A stretch of 5,267 bases of DNA from Thiotrichaceae bacterium (GCA_015494435.1 WGBH01000486.1:1-5267), one strand, 5' to 3'; shown: positions 1-5,267, numbered from the stretch's first letter. Translations and numbers: made by a program. Notes: generated by a model from the sequence alone, not told the origin.

Positions 1-27
1 TAATAGCCCCGATTGTTTTTAGAAATT

Positions 28-43
28 GACTGAATGTTCAGTC
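28..43. promoter_or_regulatory. 16-bp palindrome, possible operator
   Basis: GACTGAA-TG-TTCAGTC is a perfect 7+7 bp inverted repeat around a 2-bp centre. On the plus strand it overlaps TTGACT (26-31), which resembles a -35 hexamer. No convincing -10 sits 16-18 bp downstream, and none was found on the minus strand. The compact symmetry is typical of a dimeric repressor site such as TetR-family operators; that is an inference from shape only. As RNA it would form at most a 6-bp stem with a 4-nt loop and no U tract, so it is a poor terminator. Any gene it controls would lie beyond the left edge of the window. Confidence 0.3.
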
Positions 44-57
44 CTTAGGAAAAAAAT

Positions 58-183
58 GATACTCCAAGTAGGAGGACACAATAAATCTAATATTTTTCTT
101 CCTTAATATTTACCTGCATTAGGAAATTTCAAGTAATGATGTTATCCATATTACGCTGTTTTTTTGTTCTTGATTGGAGTATC
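58..183. repeat. 10-bp inverted repeat pair flanking about 106 bp
   Basis: The arms are GATACTCCAA (58-67) and TTGGAGTATC (174-183), exact reverse complements. The interior contains no gene. The layout could be a remnant of a small mobile element or a long-range hairpin. A 10-bp match at this distance is close to what chance gives in 5 kb of AT-rich sequence, so the biological meaning is doubtful. Confidence 0.25.
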
Positions 184-280
184 TCAAGAGGTGCATAGCT
201 ATTCTATGTAACGATTGAGATGATTTAAACAGGGACAAAAGGGCAAGTAAGATGGGTAACATCATTGCTTGGAACTTTCT

Positions 281-305
281 TGGCATGTTATTTGTTTTCA
301 TGCCA
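281..305 (-). other. Hairpin enclosing the dxr stop codon
   Basis: TGGCATG (281-287) and CATGCCA (299-305) form a 7-bp inverted repeat around an 11-nt loop, and the dxr stop (288-290) lies in that loop. On the minus strand it is followed by AGAAAG rather than a U tract, so it is not a standard intrinsic terminator. It might protect the 3' end of the message, or it may be coincidental. Confidence 0.35.
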
Positions 306-1469
306 CCATAAGTTTGCCTGTCGGCGGCTTTCACTATCCTGAATAAGTATTTCATTCAGCGTCTCAGGCGTACCGCTGGTCGTTTGTTCTAAAGCATACT
401 CGATTAGCGCAGGAATATCAGTAAAGCGTAATTGTCTGTTTAAAAATGCTTCAACTGCAATTTCATTGGCAGCATTTAAAGCAATCGTTGCATAACCGCC
501 TGCTTGATGTGCTTCATAGGCTAAGCGTAAGCAGGGGAAGCGATTGTAATCGGCTTGTTCAAAGTTGAGCTGTGCTATTTCAAATAAATCCAGCGGTGCA
601 ACACCTGATTCTATTCGCATCGGCCAGCCTAATCCATAGGCTATGGGAGTGCGCATATCGGGATTACCTAATTGTGCTAAGACGGAGCCATCGTTGTAGG
701 CAACCATTGAGTGAATAGTGCTTTGTGGATGGATAACAACCTGAATTTGCTCAGTGGTTAATTGAAATAACCAACAGGCTTCAATGACTTCAAGTCCTTT
801 GTTCATCATGGTAGCAGAGTCAACGGAGATTTTTTGTCCCATCACCCAATTGGGATGGGCGACTGCTTGCTCAGGGGTTATATCATGCAGTGTATCAATA
901 GCGCGGGTTCTAAAAGGGCCGCCAGAAGCCGTAAGAAGAATTTGTGTGACACCTTGTAATCCTGAAGCTGGGAGGCACTGGAAAATGGCATTATGCTCAC
1001 TATCAATAGGAAGTAGGGTGGCATTATTCTCAGACACCGTATTCATAAAAAGTTTGCCTGACATCACTAGTGATTCTTTATTGGCAAGTAATACGCGCTT
1101 ACCTGCCTTGGCAGCGGCAAGATTGGGTAATAAACCTGCTGCACCGACAATGGCAGCCATGACATAATCCACTTGTGTTAGTTCTACTACGGTTTCAAGT
1201 GCCTGACTACCTGATAGCACTTCAATATCAGGTGCTTGATTTTTTAAGGCGATAGAAAGCTGTTCTGCCGCTTGCTCTTTAACCATTACAACGTATTGTG
1301 GATGGTGTTGAAGGCATTGTTGTAACATTTTATCTACATTGCTATTAGCGGTTAAAGCAATCAGATGGTAATGCTCACTCTGTCGAGCGATAACATCTAA
1401 GGTATTAACCCCAATAGTCCCTGTTGAACCGAGAATGGTAATGCCTTTGCTGTTTTGATTATTATTCAT
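288..1469 (-). CDS. dxr: 1-deoxy-D-xylulose 5-phosphate reductoisomerase
   Basis: This is DXR (IspC), the cytoplasmic enzyme that rearranges and reduces 1-deoxy-D-xylulose 5-phosphate with NADPH to 2-C-methyl-D-erythritol 4-phosphate, the committed step of the MEP isoprenoid pathway. The 393-residue product is close to the E. coli length of 398. Visible motifs are the NADPH-binding GSTGTIG (residues 14-20), LLANKES (127-133), the metal-binding IDSEHNAIFQ (155-164, with D156 and E158), ASGGPF (181-186), AHPNW (204-208), ISVDSATMMNKGLE (214-227, with the third metal ligand E227) and the loop GNPDMRTPIAYGLGWP (268-283). The family's key residues all appear present. The ATG overlaps the cdsA stop as TAATG, so translation is probably coupled; only a weak GGTGGA (1486-1481) lies upstream. 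dxr comes last, after uppS and cdsA, as in Pseudomonas-type clusters. Confidence 0.98.
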   Translation of the reverse strand: MNNNQNSKGITILGSTGTIGVNTLDVIARQSEHYHLIALTANSNVDKMLQQCLQHHPQYVVMVKEQAAEQLSIALKNQAPDIEVLSGSQALETVVELTQVDYVMAAIVGAAGLLPNLAAAKAGKRVLLANKESLVMSGKLFMNTVSENNATLLPIDSEHNAIFQCLPASGLQGVTQILLTASGGPFRTRAIDTLHDITPEQAVAHPNWVMGQKISVDSATMMNKGLEVIEACWLFQLTTEQIQVVIHPQSTIHSMVAYNDGSVLAQLGNPDMRTPIAYGLGWPMRIESGVAPLDLFEIAQLNFEQADYNRFPCLRLAYEAHQAGGYATIALNAANEIAVEAFLNRQLRFTDIPALIEYALEQTTSGTPETLNEILIQDSESRRQANLWWHENK

Positions 1470-2281
1470 TAAACGTCAATTCCACCGATAATCAATAAAC
1501 CCAAAGTAAAGATGGGTAATGCTGCTAATAAACCATCAATTCTATCTAAAATACCCCCATGCCCTGGCAATATAGTACCGCTGTCTTTTTTACCCGCTTC
1601 GCGTTTTAATAAGCTTTCATACAAATCGCCACAGATCGAAATGGCTGCAACGAGTAAGGAGAGTAGAATAAAGACAATCGCATTGCTAAAAGGAAGTTCA
1701 AAAAACCAGACCGTGAGTAATGCCCAAAATCCTGCGCCAAATAATCCACCTTTAAAACCTTGAATGGTTTTTCCTGGGCTTAATTCAGGGGCTAGCTTAG
1801 TAATTCCTATTGCTTTTCCAGCGAAATAAGCACTACTGTCAGCAGCAGCAACAAGGAAAATCAGATATAACAGCAGTAAAGGTTCATGGCTATGTAATTC
1901 AAGTAGGGAAAGCCATGCGGGAATCAAGATCAAAAAGGAGGAAAGGGGTAATAGCCATGTTTTATTTTGTAATCCCTGTTCTCTTTTATAGTGTTGCATA
2001 AGGTATAAAGCATAACTCCACCAAAGAACCCCAAGGATAATAAGCACCCAATGACTCGCTTTCCATACATAGACTGTGACAGCAACGAGTAGTAATGATA
2101 ATACAAAAAAAGAACGGGAATTAGCTTGTTTAAAGCAGGTTAAATTAGCCCATTCCCAACCTGCAAGGCTAATGAAAACAATCAATGAAATAATGGCAAG
2201 CCAAATGCTAGGTAACAGTAAAACACCCAGTGAAACACTCAATGCCAGTATGACCCCTGTAATAATACGTTGTTTAAGCAT
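1469..2281 (-). CDS. cdsA: Phosphatidate cytidylyltransferase (CDP-diacylglycerol synthase)
   Basis: CdsA is an inner-membrane enzyme that converts phosphatidate and CTP to CDP-diacylglycerol, the precursor of all main phospholipids. The 270-residue product is rich in hydrophobic segments from its N-terminus onwards. It carries the family signature near its C-terminus: SLLKREAGKKDSG followed by LPGHGGILDRID (residues 223-249 in this frame). Upstream are AAADSSAYFAGK (about 144-155) and LSPGKTIQGF (about 167-176), both typical of CdsA. The frame extends to a GTG at 2305, which would add MSKLRIKK. I prefer the ATG at 2281 because AAGGA (2294-2290) sits 8 nt before it and because CdsA proteins usually begin M-L-K-x-R. 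This start overlaps the end of uppS by 8 nt. The stop TAA shares one base with the dxr ATG. Confidence 0.96.
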   Translation of the reverse strand: MLKQRIITGVILALSVSLGVLLLPSIWLAIISLIVFISLAGWEWANLTCFKQANSRSFFVLSLLLVAVTVYVWKASHWVLIILGVLWWSYALYLMQHYKREQGLQNKTWLLPLSSFLILIPAWLSLLELHSHEPLLLLYLIFLVAAADSSAYFAGKAIGITKLAPELSPGKTIQGFKGGLFGAGFWALLTVWFFELPFSNAIVFILLSLLVAAISICGDLYESLLKREAGKKDSGTILPGHGGILDRIDGLLAALPIFTLGLLIIGGIDV

Positions 2282-3008
2282 TTTTTTTATCCTTAATTTG
2301 CTCACTTGTCATACCAAAGCGACGTTGACGGCTTGAAAAATCATCAATTGCAAGTTGTAATTGATCTTGATTAAAATCAGGCCAGAGTACATCGGTAAAA
2401 TAAAGCTCGGTATAAGCCAGTTGCCATAATAAAAAATTACTAATACGTCTTTCACCGCCTGTTCGGATAAACAGGTCAGGGTCGGGTAGATCAGCGGTTG
2501 ATACGAAAGTATTGAATCTACTTTCATTCAGTGTAACAGAATTTTCACGATTAGCCTGTTGTATCATTTTTTTTGCGGCCTGCAAGATATCCCAACGCCC
2601 ACCATAATTCGCAGCAATAATAAGATGTAGTCCCTGACCAGAGGCGGTTAATGTTTCAACTTGCGCTATTCTTTGTTGAAAACTAGAAGAAAAAGCAGAA
2701 CGATCACCAATAAATTCTAAACGCACCCCATTTTTAACCAGTGATTTAGCTTCTCTTTTTAATACCAGCATAAACAACTTCATTAGTCCGCTGACCTCTT
2801 CTTTAGGGCGATTCCAGTTTTCACTACTAAAGGCAAAGAGAGTTAAATGTTCAACCCCAATGCTATTGCACATTTTGATAACGTCCCTCACTGTTTCAAC
2901 ACCTTGATGGTGTCCAAATAAACGAGGTCTATGTTTTGCTTTTGCCCAGCGACCGTTACCATCCATTACAATGGCAATATGACGAGGGATTATCTGTTGA
3001 GTATTAAT
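2274..3008 (-). CDS. uppS: Undecaprenyl diphosphate synthase (cis-prenyltransferase), likely ATT start
   Basis: UppS (IspU) adds eight isopentenyl units in cis to farnesyl diphosphate, giving the C55 lipid carrier for peptidoglycan and other envelope glycans. Motifs read from the proposed start are RHIAIVMDGNGRWAK (residues 9-23, catalytic D16), FGHHQG, FSSENWNRP, GDRSAF, AANYGGRWDI and DLFIRTGGERRISNFLLWQ, followed by ELYFTDVLWPDF with its conserved acidic residue. The first ATG (2966) is the M of MDGNGRW. It would delete the conserved first beta strand and has no SD. The frame is open upstream to a stop at 3026-3024, with no ATG, GTG or TTG. The best candidate is ATT at 3008-3006, giving a 244-residue protein beginning MNTQQIIPRH; E. 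coli UppS has 253. Rare ATT starts are known, for example in infC. The function is certain, the start is inferred. The 3' end overlaps cdsA by 8 nt. Confidence 0.93.
   Translation of the reverse strand: MNTQQIIPRHIAIVMDGNGRWAKAKHRPRLFGHHQGVETVRDVIKMCNSIGVEHLTLFAFSSENWNRPKEEVSGLMKLFMLVLKREAKSLVKNGVRLEFIGDRSAFSSSFQQRIAQVETLTASGQGLHLIIAANYGGRWDILQAAKKMIQQANRENSVTLNESRFNTFVSTADLPDPDLFIRTGGERRISNFLLWQLAYTELYFTDVLWPDFNQDQLQLAIDDFSSRQRRFGMTSEQIKDKKNA
2290..2294 (-). promoter_or_regulatory. Ribosome binding site of cdsA
   Basis: AAGGA on the minus strand is separated by T plus seven A from the ATG at 2281. This spacing is near ideal and decides the start in favour of 2281 over the GTG at 2305. It lies within the last codons of uppS. 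Confidence 0.75.
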
Positions 3009-3018
3009 TTTTATTTTT

Positions 3019-3024
3019 CCCCTT
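3019..3024 (-). promoter_or_regulatory. Candidate ribosome binding site of uppS
   Basis: AAGGGG on the minus strand pairs with the anti-SD at six positions, one as a G-U pair. It ends 10 nt before the ATT at 3008, slightly long but workable. It ends 4 nt before an ATA codon (3014-3012), which is too close. It lies 52 nt upstream of the first in-frame ATG at 2966, so it cannot serve that codon. It therefore supports initiation near 3008. Confidence 0.5.
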
Positions 3025-3026
3025 TA

Positions 3027-3221
3027 GGTTTTGTGGTTTTTTTATATATTTTTATATTTATAATACCTTCGTTAAATCTAAACGGTAGATTAGCTGAGTG
3101 TAACACATCTATCACAATACTCTGATTTTAATGGGGGTATTAGCGTTTATTTACCCTGAAAAATCACGATTGGCGAAGGTATTAATATTTATCAAAGAGT
3201 TCTAAAAAACTTCCTAAATAA
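3027..3221. other. frr-uppS intergenic region
   Basis: This gap of nearly 200 nt is very AT-rich and holds no open frame worth calling. It separates pyrH-frr from the tightly packed uppS-cdsA-dxr group, so a promoter for uppS is expected here. The closest candidate is TATTAT on the minus strand (complement of 3057-3062 approximately), but its -35 is poor, so I do not call it. There is no intrinsic terminator for frr: the stems seen, such as AATCTA/TAGATT (3075-3091), lack a U tract. The region contains the 11-bp inverted repeat at 3061-3184. Confidence 0.55.
3061..3184. repeat. 11-bp inverted repeat pair in the frr-uppS gap
   Basis: TAATACCTTCG (3061-3071) and CGAAGGTATTA (3174-3184) are exact reverse complements enclosing 102 nt with no gene. 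In a plus-strand RNA the stem could extend by two G-U and two A-U pairs. The arrangement resembles the ends of a miniature inverted-repeat element or a long hairpin. I see no clear flanking target duplication, and chance is possible in such AT-rich sequence. Confidence 0.35.
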
Positions 3222-3779
3222 TCAGACTTCCATTAGCTCGCTTTCCTTTTTATTAATCAAGACATCGACTTGCTTAACAAATTGATCAGTTAATTTTTGA
3301 ATATCCGCTTGTGCTTTATGTTCTTGATCTTCTGAAATTTCTTTTTCTTTTTGTAGTGTTTTAAAGTCAGAATTTGCATCACGGCGAATATTACGAATGG
3401 CTATTTTGCCATTTTCACCCTCTTTTTTTACTACTTTTACCAAATCTTTACGACGTTGTTCCGTTAAAGGTGGCATTGGTACACGAATGACAGTGCCAGC
3501 ACTCATAGGGTTTAAGCCTAAATCGGAGGTCATAATCGCTTTTTCAATCACGCTAACAAGTGGTAATTCCCATACAGAAATACTAAGGGTGCGAGCATCT
3601 TCAACTGATACATTACTGACCTGATTTAAAGGAACTTGTCCACCATAATAATCAACCATAATGTGATCTAAGATACTCGGATGTGCTCGACCTGTACGAA
3701 TTTTCATTAAGTTTGCTTTTAAAGATTCAATGGTTTTTTTCATGCGTGTATCAGCGTCTTCAATTATTTCGTTAATCAT
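3222..3779 (-). CDS. frr: Ribosome recycling factor
   Basis: RRF acts in the cytoplasm with EF-G to split the post-termination ribosome into subunits, releasing mRNA and tRNA. The product is 185 residues, exactly the E. coli length. It starts MINEIIEDADTRMKK, has the domain I segment LMKIRTGRAHPSILD (residues 24-38), the domain II part VDYYGGQVPLNQVSNVSVED (42-61), and the hallmark helix PLTEQRRKDLVK (104-115). The charged stretch AIRNIRRDAN (127-136) includes R129, R132 and R133, with R132 matching the functionally important arginine of E. coli RRF. The C-terminus KEISEDQEHKAQADIQKLTD is also typical. The ATG lies 3 nt after the pyrH stop and has its SD inside the end of pyrH, so the two are co-transcribed and probably coupled. 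No unusual features. Confidence 0.98.
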   Translation of the reverse strand: MINEIIEDADTRMKKTIESLKANLMKIRTGRAHPSILDHIMVDYYGGQVPLNQVSNVSVEDARTLSISVWELPLVSVIEKAIMTSDLGLNPMSAGTVIRVPMPPLTEQRRKDLVKVVKKEGENGKIAIRNIRRDANSDFKTLQKEKEISEDQEHKAQADIQKLTDQFVKQVDVLINKKESELMEV

Positions 3780-3782
3780 ATA

Positions 3783-4502
3783 TTATACCTTTATCGTTGT
3801 ACCAACAGACTCTCCCGCGATAACTGCAGCTAAAGCCCCTTTATCAAACATATTAAACACACTCAATGGCATTTTATTTTCGCGACACAATATCATTGCG
3901 GTTAAATCCATGACACCTAATTCGCGTGATATTGCCTCATCATAACTTAAATTATCGTAGCGTTTAGCATCATCGTTTTTCATTGGGTCAGAATCGTAGA
4001 TGCCATCTACTTTAGTGGCTTTTAAGAGTAAATCCGCTTGTATTTCAATTGCCCTTACAGTCGCTGCAGTGTCGGTAGTAAAATAAGGATTACCTGTTCC
4101 AGCCGCAAAAATAATAATATCACCTTGGGCTAAATATTCTCTTGCCAATAGGGCGGAGTAGGGTTCACCGACTTGATCTATAGACAATGCTGACATAACA
4201 CGACAGTTTATGCCTTGTTTTTTTATTGCATCTTGCATTGCTAAGGCATTGATAATCGTTGCAAGCATCCCCATTTGATCAGCACTTACGCGGTCAATCC
4301 CACTTTGTGCTAACCCTGCACCACGAAAAATATTACCACCACCAATCACTAAGGCTAATTGAATCCCTTTTTGTTGCTGTCCAATAACTTCAGAAGCCGT
4401 TTGTTTTAAAATATCAGGATCAATTCCGAAGTCGAACCGCCCCATCAGAGCCTCACCGCTTAATTTTAATAGAACACGCTGATTTTTTCTGTGCTGTGAC
4501 AT
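3783..4502 (-). CDS. pyrH: UMP kinase
   Basis: PyrH is the bacterial UMP kinase of the amino-acid-kinase fold, unrelated to eukaryotic UMP/CMP kinases. It phosphorylates UMP to UDP with ATP in pyrimidine nucleotide synthesis, works as a hexamer, and is typically activated by GTP and inhibited by UTP. The product has 239 residues (E. coli 241). Motifs are the phosphate-binding LLKLSGEAL (residues 11-19, K13), FGIDPD (25-30), the glycine-rich VIGGGNIFRG (52-61), DQMGMLATIINALAMQDA (75-92), FAAGTGNPYFTTDTAA (132-147) and the nucleotide-site LLKATKVDGIYDSDP (159-173). The ATG at 4502 is preceded by AAGGGA (4519-4514), with 11 nt between it and the start, a slightly long spacing. A terminator after tsf and a candidate promoter lie upstream, so pyrH heads its own unit with frr. 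Confidence 0.98.
   Translation of the reverse strand: MSQHRKNQRVLLKLSGEALMGRFDFGIDPDILKQTASEVIGQQQKGIQLALVIGGGNIFRGAGLAQSGIDRVSADQMGMLATIINALAMQDAIKKQGINCRVMSALSIDQVGEPYSALLAREYLAQGDIIIFAAGTGNPYFTTDTAATVRAIEIQADLLLKATKVDGIYDSDPMKNDDAKRYDNLSYDEAISRELGVMDLTAMILCRENKMPLSVFNMFDKGALAAVIAGESVGTTIKV
3788..3792 (-). promoter_or_regulatory. Ribosome binding site of frr
   Basis: AAAGG on the minus strand lies in the last codons of pyrH, 8 nt before the frr ATG at 3779. Ribosomes ending pyrH at 3783 would finish directly over this site, which fits translational coupling. Confidence 0.65.
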
Positions 4503-4538
4503 GGTTGAAACAATCCCTTAAATTTATAAAATCGTCTA

Positions 4539-4567
4539 AGTATAGGCAAAAAAAAGGAGCGTTTCCA
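4539..4567 (-). promoter_or_regulatory. Candidate sigma-70 promoter of pyrH
   Basis: On the minus strand TATACT (complement of 4544-4539) matches five of six -10 consensus bases. Exactly 17 nt upstream is TGGAAA (4567-4562), a four-of-six -35. The -35 falls in the loop and stem edge of the tsf terminator, and the -10 lies just past its U tract. A start near 4532 would leave a leader of about 30 nt. An alternative is TTGCCT with TATAAA at a poor 15-nt spacing. A pyrH promoter is expected because the terminator isolates it from tsf. Confidence 0.35.
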
Positions 4568-4577
4568 CGCTCCTTTT
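4548..4577 (-). terminator. Intrinsic terminator of (rpsB-)tsf
   Basis: An 11-bp perfect stem is formed by 4552-4562 (AAAAGGAGCGT) and 4567-4577 (ACGCTCCTTTT) with a 4-nt loop. On the minus strand it ends in a run of eight T (complement of 4555-4548), part of it shared with the stem base. It starts 33 nt after the tsf stop. This fits the known separation of the rpsB-tsf transcript from pyrH in enterobacteria. On the plus strand only four T follow, so it works mainly in the tsf direction. Confidence 0.9.
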
Positions 4578-4610
4578 CAGTATTCTATTGAAACTCAATT
4601 CAAATGCGTC

Positions 4611-5246
4611 TTATTTTCCAATTTGTGCCATCACTTCAGCGGCAAAGTTTTCTTGTTTTTTCTCGATCCCTTCGCCCACTTCATAACGAATGAAACCTGA
4701 AACTTCAGCACCTGCCTCTTTGATCAATTGGGCAACGGTTATATCAGGTGTTTTAACGAAGTCTTGACCTAATAAAGTAATTTCGGATAAATATTTACGT
4801 AAACGACCTTCAACCATTTTCTCAATGATATTAGCAGGTTTGCCACTGCTTTCAGCCTGAGCAATTAGAATTTCTTTTTCTTTTTCAAGATTTTCAGCAG
4901 GAACATCCGCTTCAGAAACACAGATTGGACGACTTGCTGCAATATGCATTGCAATATCTTTACCTAATGTTTCATCAGCACCGGTCATTGAAACAGCAAC
5001 GCCAATACGAAGACCGTGGTTATAAGAAAATATTTGCCCCTCATTAGCAGAAACTAATTCAAAACGACGTACTTGGATGTTTTCACCGATCTTAGCAACA
5101 AGATTAGCACGTACTTCTTCAACGCTTTCACCTGTATCTAATGGTAAAGCAGATAATGCAGCCACATCTGCGGGTTGATCTGTTAAAACACGTGCAGCGA
5201 CTGCCTCAACAAAACGTGTAAAGTTTTCATCTTTTGCAACAAAATC
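4611..5246 (-). CDS. tsf: Translation elongation factor Ts, 5'-truncated
   Basis: EF-Ts is the cytoplasmic nucleotide exchange factor that releases GDP from EF-Tu. The genuine part is 211 residues, starting at the Asp of the conserved TDFV motif (DFVAKDENF), which contacts EF-Tu near the Mg2+ and nucleotide site. About 80 N-terminal residues are missing, compared with E. coli EF-Ts at roughly 282. Visible are LVAKIGENIQVRRFE, the core-domain RIGVAVSMTGADETLGKDIAMHIAASRP, the coiled-coil region with EKMVEGRLRKYLSEITLLGQDFVK, and the C-terminal module VSGFIRYEVGEGIEKKQENFAAEVMAQIGK. The open frame continues to 5261, but the five residues MYKRQ it adds come from adapter sequence, not from the gene. 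The real start, and rpsB before it, lie beyond the right edge. The gene is cut by the library end, not broken in the genome. A strong terminator follows the stop. Confidence 0.97.
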   Translation of the reverse strand, partial: DFVAKDENFTRFVEAVAARVLTDQPADVAALSALPLDTGESVEEVRANLVAKIGENIQVRRFELVSANEGQIFSYNHGLRIGVAVSMTGADETLGKDIAMHIAASRPICVSEADVPAENLEKEKEILIAQAESSGKPANIIEKMVEGRLRKYLSEITLLGQDFVKTPDITVAQLIKEAGAEVSGFIRYEVGEGIEKKQENFAAEVMAQIGK

Positions 5247-5267
5247 CTGTCTCTTATACACATCTGA
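5247..5267. other. Nextera/Tn5 mosaic-end adapter (non-genomic)
   Basis: The last 21 bases begin CTGTCTCTTATACACATCT, the Tn5 transposon mosaic end used in Nextera libraries, and continue GA as the read-1 adapter does. Translated on the minus strand from a GTG it yields MYKRQ, a familiar artefact in metagenomic protein sets. The sequence is residual adapter at a contig end. It should be trimmed, and the tsf frame should be read as open at its 5' end. Confidence 0.95.

Larger units (their letters stand above)
1..287. other. Downstream region of dxr with no recognisable gene
   Basis: This stretch lies beyond the dxr stop and is more AT-rich than the genes. In most gammaproteobacteria with this gene order, rseP (zinc site-2 protease with an HExxH motif) would begin here. 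I see no such motif or any long open frame. The only longer minus-strand frame is 78 codons (355 to 119). It starts inside dxr in another reading frame, and from position 301 it would give a 60-residue peptide with one hydrophobic stretch (MLPILLALLSLF). It resembles no family I recognise and lacks a convincing ribosome binding site. On the plus strand a near-perfect SD (AGGAGG, 70-75) is not followed by a nearby start codon. Three inverted repeats are listed separately. I see no clear terminator for the dxr transcript; a run of seven T on the minus strand (complement of 50-56) follows only a 4-bp stem. Confidence 0.6.

Noticed and set aside
50..80. Possible terminator on the minus strand before a run of seven T
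   Set aside because: Only a 4-bp stem (CTCC/GGAG) can form, and several bases separate it from the T run.
69..80. Strong SD-like AGGAGG on the plus strand
   Set aside because: No ATG, GTG or TTG lies at a usable distance downstream, so it marks no gene.
784..1167. Plus-strand open frame of 127 codons
   Set aside because: It is fully antisense to dxr, whose motifs are certain. It has no SD of note and reads as a composition shadow.
1512..2336. Several plus-strand frames opposite cdsA
   Set aside because: All are antisense to a well-supported membrane enzyme gene and resemble no known protein.
2309..2527. Minus-strand frame of 72 codons inside uppS
   Set aside because: It is an out-of-frame shadow of the conserved UppS C-terminal half.
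3095..3120. CRP-like site (TGTGA and TGTAACAC elements) in the frr-uppS gap
   Set aside because: The half-sites do not have the 6-bp spacing of a CRP box and only one half matches well.
3134..3156. GGGTA/TACCC stem considered as an frr terminator
   Set aside because: It has a 5-bp stem, a 12-nt loop and no U tract on the minus strand.
3397..3624. Plus-strand frame of 75 codons opposite frr
   Set aside because: It is antisense to a full-length RRF gene with no independent support.

Overview
The window holds a conserved gammaproteobacterial housekeeping cluster, all on the minus strand. In transcription order it is tsf (5'-truncated), pyrH, frr, uppS, cdsA, dxr. The protein motifs are clearly gammaproteobacterial. 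The order frr-uppS-cdsA-dxr, with dxr last, matches Pseudomonas, Legionella and similar lineages; E. coli has frr-dxr-uppS-cdsA. Base composition is AT-rich, so I infer a low-to-moderate GC, non-enteric gammaproteobacterium and cannot name a genus.

Layout from right to left. Positions 5247-5267 are not genomic: they match the Nextera/Tn5 transposon-end adapter, and they cut tsf at the codon for the Asp of its TDFV motif. The remaining EF-Ts (4611-5246) is followed by a strong intrinsic terminator (4548-4577). A candidate pyrH promoter overlaps that terminator. pyrH and frr are 3 nt apart and form one transcription unit. A 213-nt gap follows, with an 11-bp inverted repeat. uppS then begins without any ATG, GTG or TTG upstream of its conserved N-terminus; an ATT codon at 3008-3006 behind a purine-rich SD is the best start. 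uppS/cdsA overlap by 8 nt and cdsA/dxr by 1 nt, so these three are translationally linked. Positions 1-287, downstream of dxr, contain no recognisable gene. The usual next genes (rseP, bamA) do not follow, and only small inverted repeats are visible.

Function. EF-Ts and RRF serve the elongation and recycling steps of translation. PyrH makes UDP for pyrimidine nucleotides, and its products lead to the CTP used by CdsA. DXR feeds the MEP isoprenoid pathway, whose products UppS polymerises into the undecaprenyl carrier for the cell wall. CdsA makes CDP-diacylglycerol for phospholipids.

I looked for an undescribed system and found none. The observations most worth a second look are the adapter chimera at the right end, the non-canonical uppS start, and the break in synteny after dxr.
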